From the NCBI RefSeq assembly GCF_001522545.3, contig NC_031769.1:148889636-148953635 (forward strand): a stretch of 64,000 nt of DNA, read 5' to 3'. The notes under the pieces were generated by a model that saw only the letters and a list, made by a program, of their open reading frames with translations, did no database searches and was not told where the DNA came from. A program made the position numbers and the translations under genes. Source of the DNA: Parus major. Its lineage: Eukaryota; Chordata; Aves; Passeriformes; Paridae. Below, piece by piece: positions 46,300 through 56,638 of this stretch (positions are counted from its first letter, which is position 1; each line of letters starts with the position of its first letter).

Positions 46300-46590
46300 T
46301 TCATGGAATTATTAAGCTTGGAAAGGACCTCTGAGATCACTGAGGCTCATCACTAACCCAGCATTGTGTTCCCCACCACACCATATCCCTGAGCCACATC
46401 CACACGCCTCTGAACACTTCCAGGGATTGGTAACTCCAGCACTTCCTTGGACAGCCCATTCCATTGCCTGACCACCCTTCCACTAAAGGAATTTGTCCAA
46501 ATATCCCACCTGAACCGTTCCTGGTGCAATTTTAGGCCATATCCTCTTCTCCTGTCCCTTGTTACTTGGCAGACGAGACCTCCCTGGCTG
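46300..46590 (-). repeat. CR1 LINE 3' region, minus strand
   Basis: CATGGAATTATTAAGCTTGG, AAAGGACCTCTGAGATCACT, CACTTCCAGGGATTGGTAAC, CCTGACCACCCTTCC and CCTCTTCTCCTGTCCCTTGT run in CR1 order. It ends 170 bases before the tRNA gene. Confidence 0.9.
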
Positions 46591-46686
46591 CGCTCTCCTG
46601 GTGGTTCCGGGGTTCAGGCTGTTCTTTGCCTCCCACAGGAGAATCCTGGATACCCAAAGAAATGCTCCACACACTAAAAGGACACA

Positions 46687-46718
46687 TTCAATGGAAAACA
46701 ATTTCAATGGAAAACAAT
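46687..46718. repeat. Exact 16-base tandem duplication upstream of tRNA-Leu
   Basis: TTCAATGGAAAACAAT occurs twice without a mismatch and without spacer. It ends 40 bases before the first base of the tRNA, inside the zone where tRNA upstream sequence can affect Pol III initiation. Confidence 0.95.
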
Positions 46719-46758
46719 TTCCCAGGAATTTCGGGACGCAGGAGAGCCTCCCCCAGCA

Positions 46759-46842
46759 GTCAGGATGGCCGAGCGGTCTAAGGCGCTGCGTTCAGGTCGC
46801 AGTCTCCCTTGAGAGGCGTGGGTTCGAATCCCACTCCTGACA
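46759..46842 (+). tRNA. tRNA-Leu (anticodon CAG)
   Basis: The 84-base gene folds into a complete type II cloverleaf. The acceptor stem pairs GTCAGGA (46759-46765) with TCCTGAC (46835-46841), followed by discriminator A at 46842. The anticodon stem CTGCG/CGCAG (46786-46790, 46798-46802) holds loop TTCAGGT with anticodon CAG at 46793-46795, reading leucine codon CUG. A long variable arm, characteristic of tRNA-Leu, follows. The T stem GTGGG/CCCAC encloses TTCGAAT, and GGTTCGAATCC (46821-46831) is a perfect internal B box for TFIIIC. TGGCCGAGCGG in the D region serves as the A box. No intron is present and CCA is not encoded, as expected in eukaryotes. Only TTTCTTT follows, a weak Pol III terminator. 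No other tRNA lies in the window. All stems pair, so it is probably functional and not a tRNA-derived SINE. Confidence 0.97.
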
Positions 46843-47280
46843 GTTTCTTTGCTGGCCAGAGCCATCCCACAGGGAATTCTGCTGCCTCCCTGTGCAAGAG
46901 ACATTCCTGTAAATCAGCCCCCAGATTAACCATAAACAGCCACTATTGCTTGTTCATGCTGGCAGTGATGAGGTTGAAAATTGCTCCTCCCACTAACCAA
47001 CACCTGGCTCAGGTGGAGTTTTATTTTTCCACGGGATTCACCTGGCTCAGGTGGATTTTTGCCTGTTTTTGGAATTGTCCAGTGTTTCACAGGCACTGGG
47101 GCTGCTGGTGACAGGTGGGTCTCACGTGTCTCAAAGGGGAAAGGGGTTCTAAGTCATGACATTTGTGGCTGATTGAGGGATTTTGACACGGTTTGAAGGG
47201 GAAGGGGATAAAACCAGGCTCCCTGGGTGAGCCCAAGGGCACCATGCCAGTGTTGGGATTAAAATCCATCTGCTTACAGC
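46843..47280. other. Unique DNA downstream of the tRNA with duplicated paired E-boxes
   Basis: CACCTGGCTCAGGTGGA occurs at 47001-47017 and again, identically, at 47039-47055. Each copy holds two inverted E-boxes (CACCTG and CAGGTG) three bases apart. No gene or repeat family is recognised in the rest. Confidence 0.5.
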
Positions 47281-47446
47281 ATGGAAGCTCTACAGAGGGA
47301 CCTGGACAGGCTGGATCAGTGGGCTAAATTAGAAAAATTAATAAATGTGGCACTTTGTGACACAATTCAGTGGCCACGGCAGCATTCAGAGACTGGATGT
47401 GATGATCTTGGATGTCTTCGCCAAACCTCTCAGTTCTGTGATTCTC
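47281..47446 (+). repeat. CR1-like LINE remnant, plus strand
   Basis: GCTCTACAGAGGGACCTGGA, CAGGCTGGATCAGTGGGC, TGGATGTGATGATCTTGG and a GTTCTGTGATTCT end suggest a CR1 copy, but the middle is diverged or rearranged. Confidence 0.6.
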
Positions 47447-48221
47447 AAACTTAGAAATCCTCTTCAAACCTAAACAAGACAAGGAAAAAAAATAAAAAAA
47501 GCAGCAGCTGCAGCAGTTAAACCCAGAACAATCTTTTTACTGCACCATTTTTTCCCTAATGCATGTGAGGCTTCATAACTTTTATGCTGCAAATTCCTTG
47601 AGATGATGTCTTTTATTGAGAGTGTTATATCCAGCCCTGCAGTGTTTGGGTACTGCTGGTAGTGGAAATATCCTCATCTGTCAGAGCAGGAACTCTCAGC
47701 AATAACTGCTCCACTCTTCTTTCACAGTAATTTTTTGGTCATTGCTTGCCTCCATTGCAATCAAATCCCAGATCCTGGATTTCTTCCATCATTCATTTTC
47801 AAAATCAGTAGCAAATCTTTGAGATACTCATGTGCCTCCCAGGCAAAGAGGGGAGCCCAGCAAAGAAAGCTGCATAAAAAGAGCAGGAAAACTGATTTGT
47901 CTTGAAAGGCAAAGAAATTGGACCAAATGGATCATCCCATCTTTACTTTCTTAATAAGAACAAGGCAGCAGCACTTTCTGTAGTCTCAGGTATGCAGAGA
48001 TAATTATCCTTTAAATATCATTGCCAAAGGACCTTTTCTGCTATGGGGAAGAGGGAAAAAAAGTGCAGAGCTGACATCAGGGAGGGAAGTGATGAATTTC
48101 AAGTTTTAAGTTAAAAAAATAAAATTCATTTGAGACAGACATTGTGGAAGTAAAGACCTGTCTGCTGCAGGAGCCTAAGTCCAATTGAGAATATGAAACC
48201 AACAAGGTTTTTATGTCCTGG
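47447..48221. other. Unique non-coding DNA
   Basis: No feature is recognised. There is a short A-rich run near 47485-47500 and a GCAGCAGCTGCAGCAG run near 47500-47516. Confidence 0.3.
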
Positions 48222-48375
48222 TTAGAGTTCACCACTGCCCTGTGCAGCCTGTTTTGATGTTTGACCACTCCTCCAGTGAATATTTTTTTCCTGATAACCA
48301 ACCTGGACCTCCCCTGGTGCAACCTGAGACTATCTCCCCTTGTCCTGTCATTAATTGGGTGGGAGAAGAGGAAAA
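48222..48375 (-). repeat. CR1 LINE internal 3' region, minus strand, tail lost
   Basis: CCACTGCCCTGTGCAGCCTG, TTTTTTTCCTGATAACCAAC and CTCCCCTTGTCCTGTCATT are CR1 blocks from the ORF2 end. The tail and octamers are not present. Confidence 0.8.
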
Positions 48376-49261
48376 GCCTTGTCCCTAATAAGAATATCCA
48401 AGTGCAACAGCTTTCTCAAAATCAGATGTTCTGGTGCAATCAGCAATGAGATGCTTCCCCCAAAACTGCTGCTGAACAGAAAGGATTGAGTGTTTTGGGA
48501 TCATCTGACTCCCACTGTGGAACGGTGCTGGTTCAGCACATCAAAATATCAAGTAAGTGTTGGCAAACTGCTGAGGATGATGGAGAGCAACTCCGAGGAT
48601 TTCAGAAGTCAGGAGGGAGATGAGTAAAAGGAAACAATGTGTGCAATTTGTCTAATCCCTGACCAGGGGGACCTGAACTGTCCACAGGCATTTACAGAAT
48701 GTAAAACCAAGAGAGAATGAGAAAGACTGGCTAAGAGAGGAACAAAGAGTGTTATTAGGAGCAGTGGGAAACGAAAGAAAATATAGCCTGAACTGCTTGG
48801 AATTTAATGCATTCCTCTGTAGACATTCCTGTTATGTAACATTTGTATTAAAAACCTCATCTTTCCAGAAATATCTGGGGTTTTACAGAATAACTGATGA
48901 TAATTAATCATATTTTGTTGTTGTTGTTTGTAAATAGAAACAATTGAAAAAATAATTCTAGCTTTCAGTGATTCACTTGAAAAGAAACACCATCTGTAGA
49001 CTAATTTTTCATAAACAGGATTATGTAATAAAAGACTTTTGGTTGGAATTTACTCTGACTGCTGGGTTCTTAGGCAGGAAGGCACCAAAATCTCCTCTGG
49101 ATACACTGAGTCAGATTTAGAGACCCCTCAGAAACAGGACCACGAGGGAGAAACGCTGGAATTTGATGGTAGAGAAGAAAACTGGTTGAATTCTCCAGGA
49201 AAACATTCCCTGCAGGAGAAAGACACCTCTCCAAAAATTTCTCCAGTGCCTTCCAGACTTT
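48376..49261. other. Unique non-coding DNA
   Basis: A TTG run lies near 48916-48927. The ATG-started open frame 49039-49263 has no recognised domain. Confidence 0.3.
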
Positions 49262-49352
49262 AGATATATTTATATATACATGTGTGTATGTTCATATACA
49301 CAGATGCACATATGTATATTTATATATACACATAAATATGTGTTCACACAGA
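49262..49352. repeat. TATATACA/TGTGTATG microsatellite-like tract
   Basis: About 90 bases of alternating purine-pyrimidine sequence (TATATACA, TGTGTGTATG, CATATACACA) form an imperfect simple repeat able to adopt alternative DNA structures. Confidence 0.85.
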
Positions 49353-49929
49353 CATAGAGGGAACCAGAATTCACATGGAATTTTATAGGAAATTAATATC
49401 CTAGTCCCCAAATCTGGCTTGCAGAGGCTGGATGGTGGGGGAGATTTTTTTTTCTGATCCTATGAGGTGTAAAATCCTCCCAACAGAATGATGCAACCCA
49501 GAAGGAACTCTGAAGCTCTGGAGGAAAATTAGCAGCATAGATAGACAGGTGGGTAAACAGAGAGACAGGAACATGGAATTTGCTTGTTCCAACGACTTTT
49601 AAGTGGACACCAACTTGGAAAAAGTTGCTTCTTTTCTGATGAGCTTTAACATTTGAACTCACAGGAATTTTTCAGTTTTCCCTGAAGTCAGAATAATCTC
49701 AGCAGCTGATCCTTGCAACACAGCCAGCACTTTGATTGACATCCAAATATTCTGGAGCAGGGATCCACTCTTGGCCAGGGGACTTCAGGAGAGCCTGGTG
49801 ATCAGTGAAGTTCACTTAATGGTCTGTTTTTCTCCTTTAAAATCATCCAGTAGAATGTGGGAAGAACATGTTCAGATTTTAAACATTGGGCATTGGAGTA
49901 ATACTTGAGAATGTCATTCCCAGGGTGAA
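49353..49929. other. Unique non-coding DNA
   Basis: No feature is recognised. Confidence 0.3.
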
Positions 49930-50168
49930 TATCCTGAGCTGGGACGGATCCACAAGGATCATCGAGTCCAGCTCCTGGTCCTGGACATCCCAACAATCCC
50001 ACCCATGCCTGAGAACCTTATCCAAACACTTCTTGAGCAGCCTTGGAGCTGTGACCATTCCCTGGGGAGCTGTTCCAGCACCCAACCTGCTCTGAGTGAA
50101 AAACTCCTCCTAATTTCCAGCCCAAACTTGCTCAGGCACAACTTCAGACCATTCCCTCGGGTCCTACT
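49930..50168 (-). repeat. CR1 LINE 3' region, minus strand
   Basis: GAGCTGGGACGGATCCACAA, GGATCATCGAGTCCAGCTCC, GAGAACCTTATCCAAACACT, GAAAAACTCCTCCTAATTTC and CATTCCCTCGGGTCCTAC follow CR1 order. It stops abruptly where an LTR-like segment beginning TGTTGG starts. Confidence 0.88.
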
Positions 50169-50700
50169 GTTGGAAATGACACCAAGTTCAAAATGTTTTA
50201 TAGAACTTTAGTCAGGGGTTTTTCTTCGCCTTTGCCCCGTGGGGAGGGAATTGAAGTTTCTTTGTAAAAGTTTGTTTCACCAGGTGAGATCTGATGAGCT
50301 GAACATCTCAGCAGACCAGGAGTAGCCCAGAAAATACACAAAAGATAACGACAATTAACAACCATTAACGAACACCAACTCCAACCATCACCCCTGGCAT
50401 GGTCTGAGGTGAGACACCTGGTCTGGGAAAAGAGAGTTAAAAGGGAAAAAAAGAGACTGAGAACCTAATGAACAAAGGAGGCAAAGAAATCTGTATCCAG
50501 TAGGAACCCAAATGCTAAGAACTGCATTACTTGGGACCAAAGAACCTTCAACCAATGAATTTCTATGGTTTTTGACTGTACAAAATGTATGAAAAATCAA
50601 ATAAAGTTCACATGTGATGGAATGGTTTTTTCTGCACAACCCAGGCAATGTGTGGGTGAAATAATTTCTGTTGCAGTCCCGTCCTGTGATCTGATGTAAT
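50169..50700 (+). mobile_element. Possible retroviral solo LTR or 3'-end segment with polyadenylation signal
   Basis: The segment abuts a broken CR1 copy at its left side and begins TGTTGG, as retroviral LTRs often do. Near its right side it has AATAAA at 50600-50605 followed by T/G-rich TGGTTTTTTCTGC, the layout of a polyadenylation region. No primer-binding site, coding remnant or target duplication could be identified, and the right boundary is a guess. An alternative is a fragment of some other repeat or a 3' untranslated end. Confidence 0.35.
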
Positions 50701-53539
50701 CTCATAGCACGGCCAGAAGTGATCCTTCTTTTTCCCTGGAATTTGCCTGTTTTCCAAAGGGACCACAATAGTTCCATGTTTGAGCAGGAAGGATTTGGGG
50801 AGAGGGAGGAAGACACCCCAAATTTCGGGTGTTTGCAGTGAACCAATTGTCCAGGCAATTACAGGGAGTTCACAAGGGCTGCTCCAGCCTCGGGGCCTTG
50901 TGAGAGGCTCTGTGGTGGTATCCAGACAAATCACCTCCCACACACCCTGACTAATTACTGTCCTTTCCCCAATTAGCACACACCCCATCCTCCAAGTGAA
51001 AGCAAAACATCTGCACCCACTGAAAGGAAGGCCCTGAGCTGAATCCAGAATGTGTCTCCTCTTCCCAGCAGGAAATCTGTGCTGGTTGGGGCTGTTCTTC
51101 CTTGCTTGAGCAAGAAATCAAACCAGATCTGACAATAAAAAACACAAAAATTGTGTTTCAACTCCTACAGCAGCCTGAAACACAGGGAGGAGCTGACACA
51201 GGAAAGTCAAAGGGGTTCCAGTCCCAAGGTTTATTCCATGCCTTCCTTAATTGCTTATAATTTACATGGGAAAAGCAATAATTTCTTTTTTCTTTCTCGG
51301 CTGCACTCAGTATTAAGAATCCAACTGCATTTTCCCCCTTTCAATCATCAGGCCCAACCATTATTTTGACAGGGCTTTTTTCAGTCTGATTTTGCTATTA
51401 CTGCATAGTGGATGGTTTATATTGCTAATTAGCATCTATTAAGGCTGTTATCCCATTCAAGCCTTGATGAATGGAGATGGAAAGGAATAAGGCATCAGAA
51501 TAAATCAGAGCTGGAGAAACTGAGTTCTCCTGTGGGAAATCTCTCTGAGTTGAAAGTGTCTGGATGTGTGCAGTGGAATTTTATGTATGTACCTTGTATC
51601 ATTGGTGTTATGGCTTTTAAACGTGTTATCCATGGTCTGGATACTTTAAAATGGAAGAGTTGTTATCCTGGGTGTTCTGGGAACAGCTTCCTGTCTTCAG
51701 GATCCAATGAGAAACTGAAGATAACCAGGAGAAATAAAAGAACTGGGGATTAAAAAAATATGAGTAACATAAAATCAGTGTTCAAAAATCTTAAATTTGG
51801 TGATTTTCCAAACCTGAGGCGTTAATGGTCCTTGATAAAAGTTACACTGGGCAATGATATCCTGGGAAAACTGAAAATTTACAACCTGTGGAAATGGGAG
51901 AGGCAAAGGAAAAATCTTTTTTGCCTCCTTGTGTTGTTGGGGAGCTGAATTTTGGAAAGAATAAAGGTCACTGATTCAAAAATGAATATTATTACAGAGG
52001 AAAAAAGGAAGACAAGTGATGTCTCTGCTGGAGGGAATGTGATTTCCATGGATAACCCATTAGGGGACTCTGACTGAGCCTTGTCCTCATATAGAAACCT
52101 TCCCCCATGAAAAAAAATATGAATCAGAGCTTCTTTTCAACAAGACATTTAAAAAGAAAACCAAAGGAAATATCCTGCCCCTTAACTTTCCAGCCTTGTC
52201 TCTTCCTGAGACCCCCATTCTTGGGATTTAGGGTGGCACAGGCACCTTTCTTGTTCCAAATGAGCTGGCAGAAACCCCAGCGTGTCTTTACATAAACATT
52301 CACACAGAAGAAACCACTCCTGCCATGACATCCCATAGAGAAAAATCAAATCCAGCCCTTACCCTGTGTCTTTTCCTTTTTTTCTGTGACCTCCTCATGG
52401 GACACATCCAAACCAAGCCTGCCTCCAAACCCCATGCAGTCAGGTTTCCCTGTCTTTATTTGGACAAAACATTTCCATGTTTCCCCATGGGAGAAGACTC
52501 CATATGTGGTGTAAGCTGGCAAAGCTGCAAAAATCCTGGCGAGATGGACCAACAAATATGGGCTCTGGAGCTGGGATTGTGTTCTCTGTGTTGTAGATCT
52601 CCACGTAATTCCATCTGCAGAAAAGAATCAGTAAAAGAGAGTTGATGGATACGACTGGAGGGGGGAATCAAAGCCCATCTGGAATTAAATCTGGTGAGGG
52701 ACATGAAGGGCAGCAAGTTTTCTGCAGGAATATCAGCAGCAAAAGGAAGAGTGAGGAAAACGTGGGGCTGCTGCTCAGCAGGATGGGAATTCCCGTGGCA
52801 GAGGACATGGAAATTGCCCAAGTACTCCTCATTTATGTCTTTGCTGGTAACATCAGCCTTCAGAAATCCCAGATTTATCCTCAGGAAAGGAGGATCCAGT
52901 CAGTGAACACTAAGACAAAGCAGACTTATGGAATGCATGGATGAGGACAGGATGGATCCATGGGATCTGATGTCATTGCATTGTCCTCGCTTACCTTTGA
53001 AAGGTCACGGTGACCATGGAAATTCCCAGAAGCAGAAGGAGGCAAATGCCACTCCTGTTTTCAGGAGAGACAGAACAGGAACTCAGGACAGGGATTTCCT
53101 TGGGAAGCTGATGGAGCAGCTCATCTTGGAAATTGTTTTGGAACACACATTCAGTTCTTTGAATTTCAGTGAGGGAACTTAATGGTCATTGTGGGCAATG
53201 CCTGTGGAAAACTGGAAGTGATGGTGTGCTGAGATCCCTGGGTTTGAACTGTTTGTCTGAGTCTCTTCGTGCTGTTTGAAAACTGCTCTGGGCAGGAACA
53301 ATCTGTTTCTTCAGTCCTTAACTGCAGTGGGATTTTGCTCTGGGTCCAGATCCTACCACAGCTAAAACATTAAACATTCCAAAGCAGAATCATTTGGATG
53401 GATTGTTGACACCAAGGGCTGGAAGAACTGAATTTAAATGGGTGGAATGACCCACTGGAGAGGCCCTTTTTATGAGGATTTTGGACAGCCCCACATAAAT
53501 CTTGGACAATGTTCTCAGGAACGTGGTGATTCTTGGAGT
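50701..53539. other. 2.8 kb unique non-coding DNA with a homeodomain palindrome
   Basis: No repeat family or gene is recognised. About 51380-51500 is repeat-free and contains the 12-base perfect palindrome TGCTAATTAGCA at 51423-51434. Open frames at 52325-52645, 52456-52821 and 52642-52944 overlap on both strands without domains. Confidence 0.3.
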
Positions 53540-53626
53540 TGTCCTGTGCAGGACCAAGAGCTGGACTCAATACTCCTTGTGAGCCCCTTCCAACTCAGGA
53601 TATTCCATGATTTGGTGATCCTGTGA
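53540..53626 (+). repeat. CR1 LINE 3' tail, plus strand
   Basis: GTCCTGTGCAGGACCAAGAG, CTGGACTCAATACTCCTTGT and CCAACTCAGGATATTCCATG with octamers TTTGGTGATCCTGTGA belong to the same subfamily as the copy at 49930-50168. Confidence 0.87.
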
Positions 53627-55607
53627 ATTCTGAAGTCATTGCTGTCTCTACTGACAGATCTCCAGATGGCACACGGATGAGGACAGCAGGATGGAGGAGT
53701 TTGGATCTACACCCAAATCCCTCCAGTCTCGTATTCCCACATTCCCCTCTCCAGGACTGTAAACCACAGCCCAGAGATCCTGCTGGGAGACGGGCAGGCA
53801 GAGCTGAACATCGTTTTTGCTTGATGCCTGCCCCAAGGATGCTCTTCCAGCCCATTCCTGAGGGTCTGATCCATCCCAAAGTATTTTTGAGCTGGATTTA
53901 GATGGGATGACCTGGCTGTCCTGTGTGTGTGGCTGTCGCCTTTTCTGTGTGTTTTTCTTTGCAGCTTTTGAATTCATCTAAATCAAAACGCCTCTGGCAA
54001 AAGAGCAGAGATCTCAAAGGTTCTCAAGGGTTATACTTCCACAAGATTCAAAATCAACAAGACACAATTCTGAAGGGAAATAAACTTCATTAACTCTGAT
54101 GTTCACGGTGCCATTGTTTTACTCTCTTTAATAACTCACAAAAAGGTGAATAAGATAATTTTCCTCTTCAAATAAGGAAAACAAATATTATTTTACACAC
54201 TGCCAGGCAAAGGATAGAAGAGAAAAATCTCTGCCCACTGACGCTGTTCTATTCAATGTATGACTAAAATCATATTTGCTTTGATAGAAAATCTTTATCC
54301 TGAGATAAAGACAAGTCTCTGGTCTTTTTTTGGAAGCCCTGGAAGAAAAAATAACTTATACTGAGGGTAACACACAGGTTATGAATGTAATAATAAATAG
54401 TTTGAAAGTCTGGATGTTCGGAAAATCAGTGTTGTCCAACCCATGGTGTGCCAAGCATGAGGTATTCTGCAAAAACACGAAAGAAACCCATCAGTGGAGA
54501 AGAGGAATGACCCAAAATTCTGCTTGACAGTGAACCAGCCAAAATACAAACCAGTAAATGAATAGTTAAAAGTTATGCTCATTTTTAGGTGTCTAAAACC
54601 CAAAAAGCCACTGCAGCAACAGAACAAAAACAACAGCAAAAATGGTACTGGAAAAATAGTTAGAGTTATGTTAAAAAAGGTTATGATTCCCTGGTGTGAA
54701 AGTGCAATCCTTGTCTTCCTTTTTTCACAGTGTTTATGTTTCTTAGGAAGTTTTGGGCAGAGAAGTTGGGAGAAAAGCAATTTGTTTGAGTAATTTTCTG
54801 CTGAACACTCTGACATGGGAACTTTCCACTTCCAACTGTGCACTGGAGACAGAGATGAAACAGGGGGGATCTGGCCAGATGGGAAAGTCAAGAATAAGCA
54901 GAAATGAGGAAACTCACAGCAAATGTGTGACAAAGCCTCATGAAATATAGAAGAGAAGAGGTTTTTCCTTAGGGATCCCAAAACTTCAGTTTTGTTGCAA
55001 TGCAGAAAATACTGGAAGCTGCCAGACTAATGATGGGAGAAATAGATCCATTTTATAAGAAAATTATCAAAGGACACCTTTGTTTTCAAACCCTGTTTGT
55101 TTTTTTTCTCATTTTCTCCAGAAGATACAAAGACCTTTCTTTAAACAACACATTCATCAAGCTGGAGTTCAGCAATGTAAACCTTTAGAGAAACAAAGGC
55201 AACTCAATTAGGATTTTTTTGTGCTCACTTTCATTCAAAATTTGAGAAAATCTACTTCAAAGGTCTCTGTGACTCCAGGACCCATCACACTGGCACTGAA
55301 AGTCCTCTCCAAACCCTTGCAGACATCTTGTCACCTGTTCCTTGTTCACCTGGACCAGTCTCATGCTCTGACATATTATCAGGGTGAGTGATACTTGTTT
55401 ATTCCTATTTAAACCAAATGTGTCAAGCCTGTTCTTTATAACTGTGAGCCAAGGGGCAAAACAGGAGCTGTTTAAGGAGTTTAGTAAGCAGCAGGATATG
55501 AACCCAATTTTTGTATGCCAGTAATAATTCTTAGAATTAGGGAGTGGGGAAGACTGAGGAATAGATGGAAAAACCTTGAGGGATAGTGTTGATAGAAACA
55601 CTGAAAG
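53627..55607. other. Unique DNA with candidate conserved element
   Basis: About 53990-54200 (AACTTCATTAACTC, TTTAATAACTC, TAAGATAATTTTCC) is repeat-free and could be a conserved element. The minus-strand open frame 54379-54981 (200 codons) is long, but contains Phe/Leu-rich low-complexity sequence, starts with no supporting context and has no domain I know; I read it as chance. Confidence 0.3.
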
Positions 55608-55690
55608 CTCATGGAATCATAGAACAGTTTGGGTAGGAAGGGACATGAAAGATCTTCTCATTACAGCCCCAGGGCCACCTTCCTGTTTGC
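55608..55690 (-). repeat. CR1 LINE 3' tail, minus strand
   Basis: CTCATGGAATCATAGAACAG, TTTGGGTAGGAAGGGACATG and AAAGATCTTCTCATTACAGC form a CR1 tail. Homology ends at about 55680. Confidence 0.82.
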
Positions 55691-55975
55691 TCAAGGAAAA
55701 ATGTGTTGGTGAGTTTATTTGTACAAATACCCCCATGGATCCCCACCATTTGAATAACTCAATATATTTATGTTCACTCTTAATTGGCAGATTTTGTGAG
55801 CTTTGCTTTTTCTTATTTTAGTTTCTTTCGTGTTGCAGTAGAGCCTCATCTGTTCCACGTTCCAGCCCCTGTGAGACACCAAGAGGTGAAATCTGCCCTT
55901 TGGTCTCACACAAAAATAATGATTCACTGGAGAAATTGCTTTGGTTCCTGCAGTATTTCAGAGGCAAACTTAGAT
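55691..55975. other. Unique non-coding DNA up to the second gap
   Basis: No feature is recognised. Confidence 0.3.
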
Positions 55976-56045
55976 NNNNNNNNNNNNNNNNNNNNNNNNN
56001 NNNNNNNNNNNNNNNNNNNNNNNNNNNNNNNNNNNNNNNNNNNNN
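55976..56045. other. Assembly gap, 70 N
   Basis: A short run of uncalled bases lies between unique flanks. The right flank starts with a CCTCCCTTCTCTC pyrimidine tract, so the gap may hide a low-complexity run. Confidence 0.99.
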
Positions 56046-56454
56046 CCTCCCTTCTCTCTCTTCTTCCCACACTGTGATTTTTGAATCTTCTGGCAAGTTC
56101 TAAACACTATTTTTGCTGATTTCTGGTTCTAAACACTTGTTTTGCTTCTCAGCTCCTCACACATTTTAAATCTCCAAACGGAATTCTTTAAAAAGCAGCA
56201 TCGGGCTGGGCAGGGGAATTCAAGACCAAACTCTCCAAAACCAGTTGAGCCCAGGAGCCCGGAGGTCACTGAGCTGTGTCTCCTTGTTTTGGGAATCTGC
56301 CACTTGGAGAATCTGTTAGCATGGAGAAGCCTCCCCTGAATCCTCAGTATCCCATCTTCAAAACAACTTGGCAAAAAAGCAAAAATCAGTGCTTGTGTCA
56401 GGGCTGTGGGAATTGAAAAAGAGCCTTGAGAAGCGCTGAGAACAGAATTTATTT
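56046..56454. other. Unique non-coding DNA
   Basis: No feature is recognised. A near-palindromic pair of CTAAACACT words occurs about 31 bases apart near 56101-56137, too short to interpret. Confidence 0.3.
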
Positions 56455-56638
56455 AGTTTGGAAAGGACCTTAAAGATCATCACATCACAACCCCCTGCTG
56501 TGGGCTGGGACGTCTTTCAGCACCTTCTCCAACATTTAGGTTCTCCAAATCACATCCACCTTGACCTTGGACATTTCCAGGGATGGGACATCGACAGCTT
56601 CTCTGGGCAACCTGGGCCTGGGCCTCACTTGTCATGTT
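56455..56638 (-). repeat. CR1 LINE 3' region, minus strand
   Basis: TTTGGAAAGGACCTTAAAGA, TCACAACCCCCTGCTGTGG, GACATTTCCAGGGATGGGAC and GCTTCTCTGGGCAACCTGG are present. The terminal octamers are missing and homology stops after GGGCCTCACTTG. Confidence 0.9.

Noticed and set aside
46559..46840. Open frames overlapping the tRNA gene
   Set aside because: The DNA is explained by CR1, a tandem duplication and tRNA-Leu; the frames are incidental.
54379..54981. 200-codon minus-strand open frame, longest outside gaps and repeats
   Set aside because: Phe/Leu-rich low-complexity product, no domain, no splice or promoter support; consistent with chance in AT-rich DNA.
55784..56103. Open frames of 67-97 codons on both strands
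   Set aside because: They span the 70-base N gap and have no recognisable domain.
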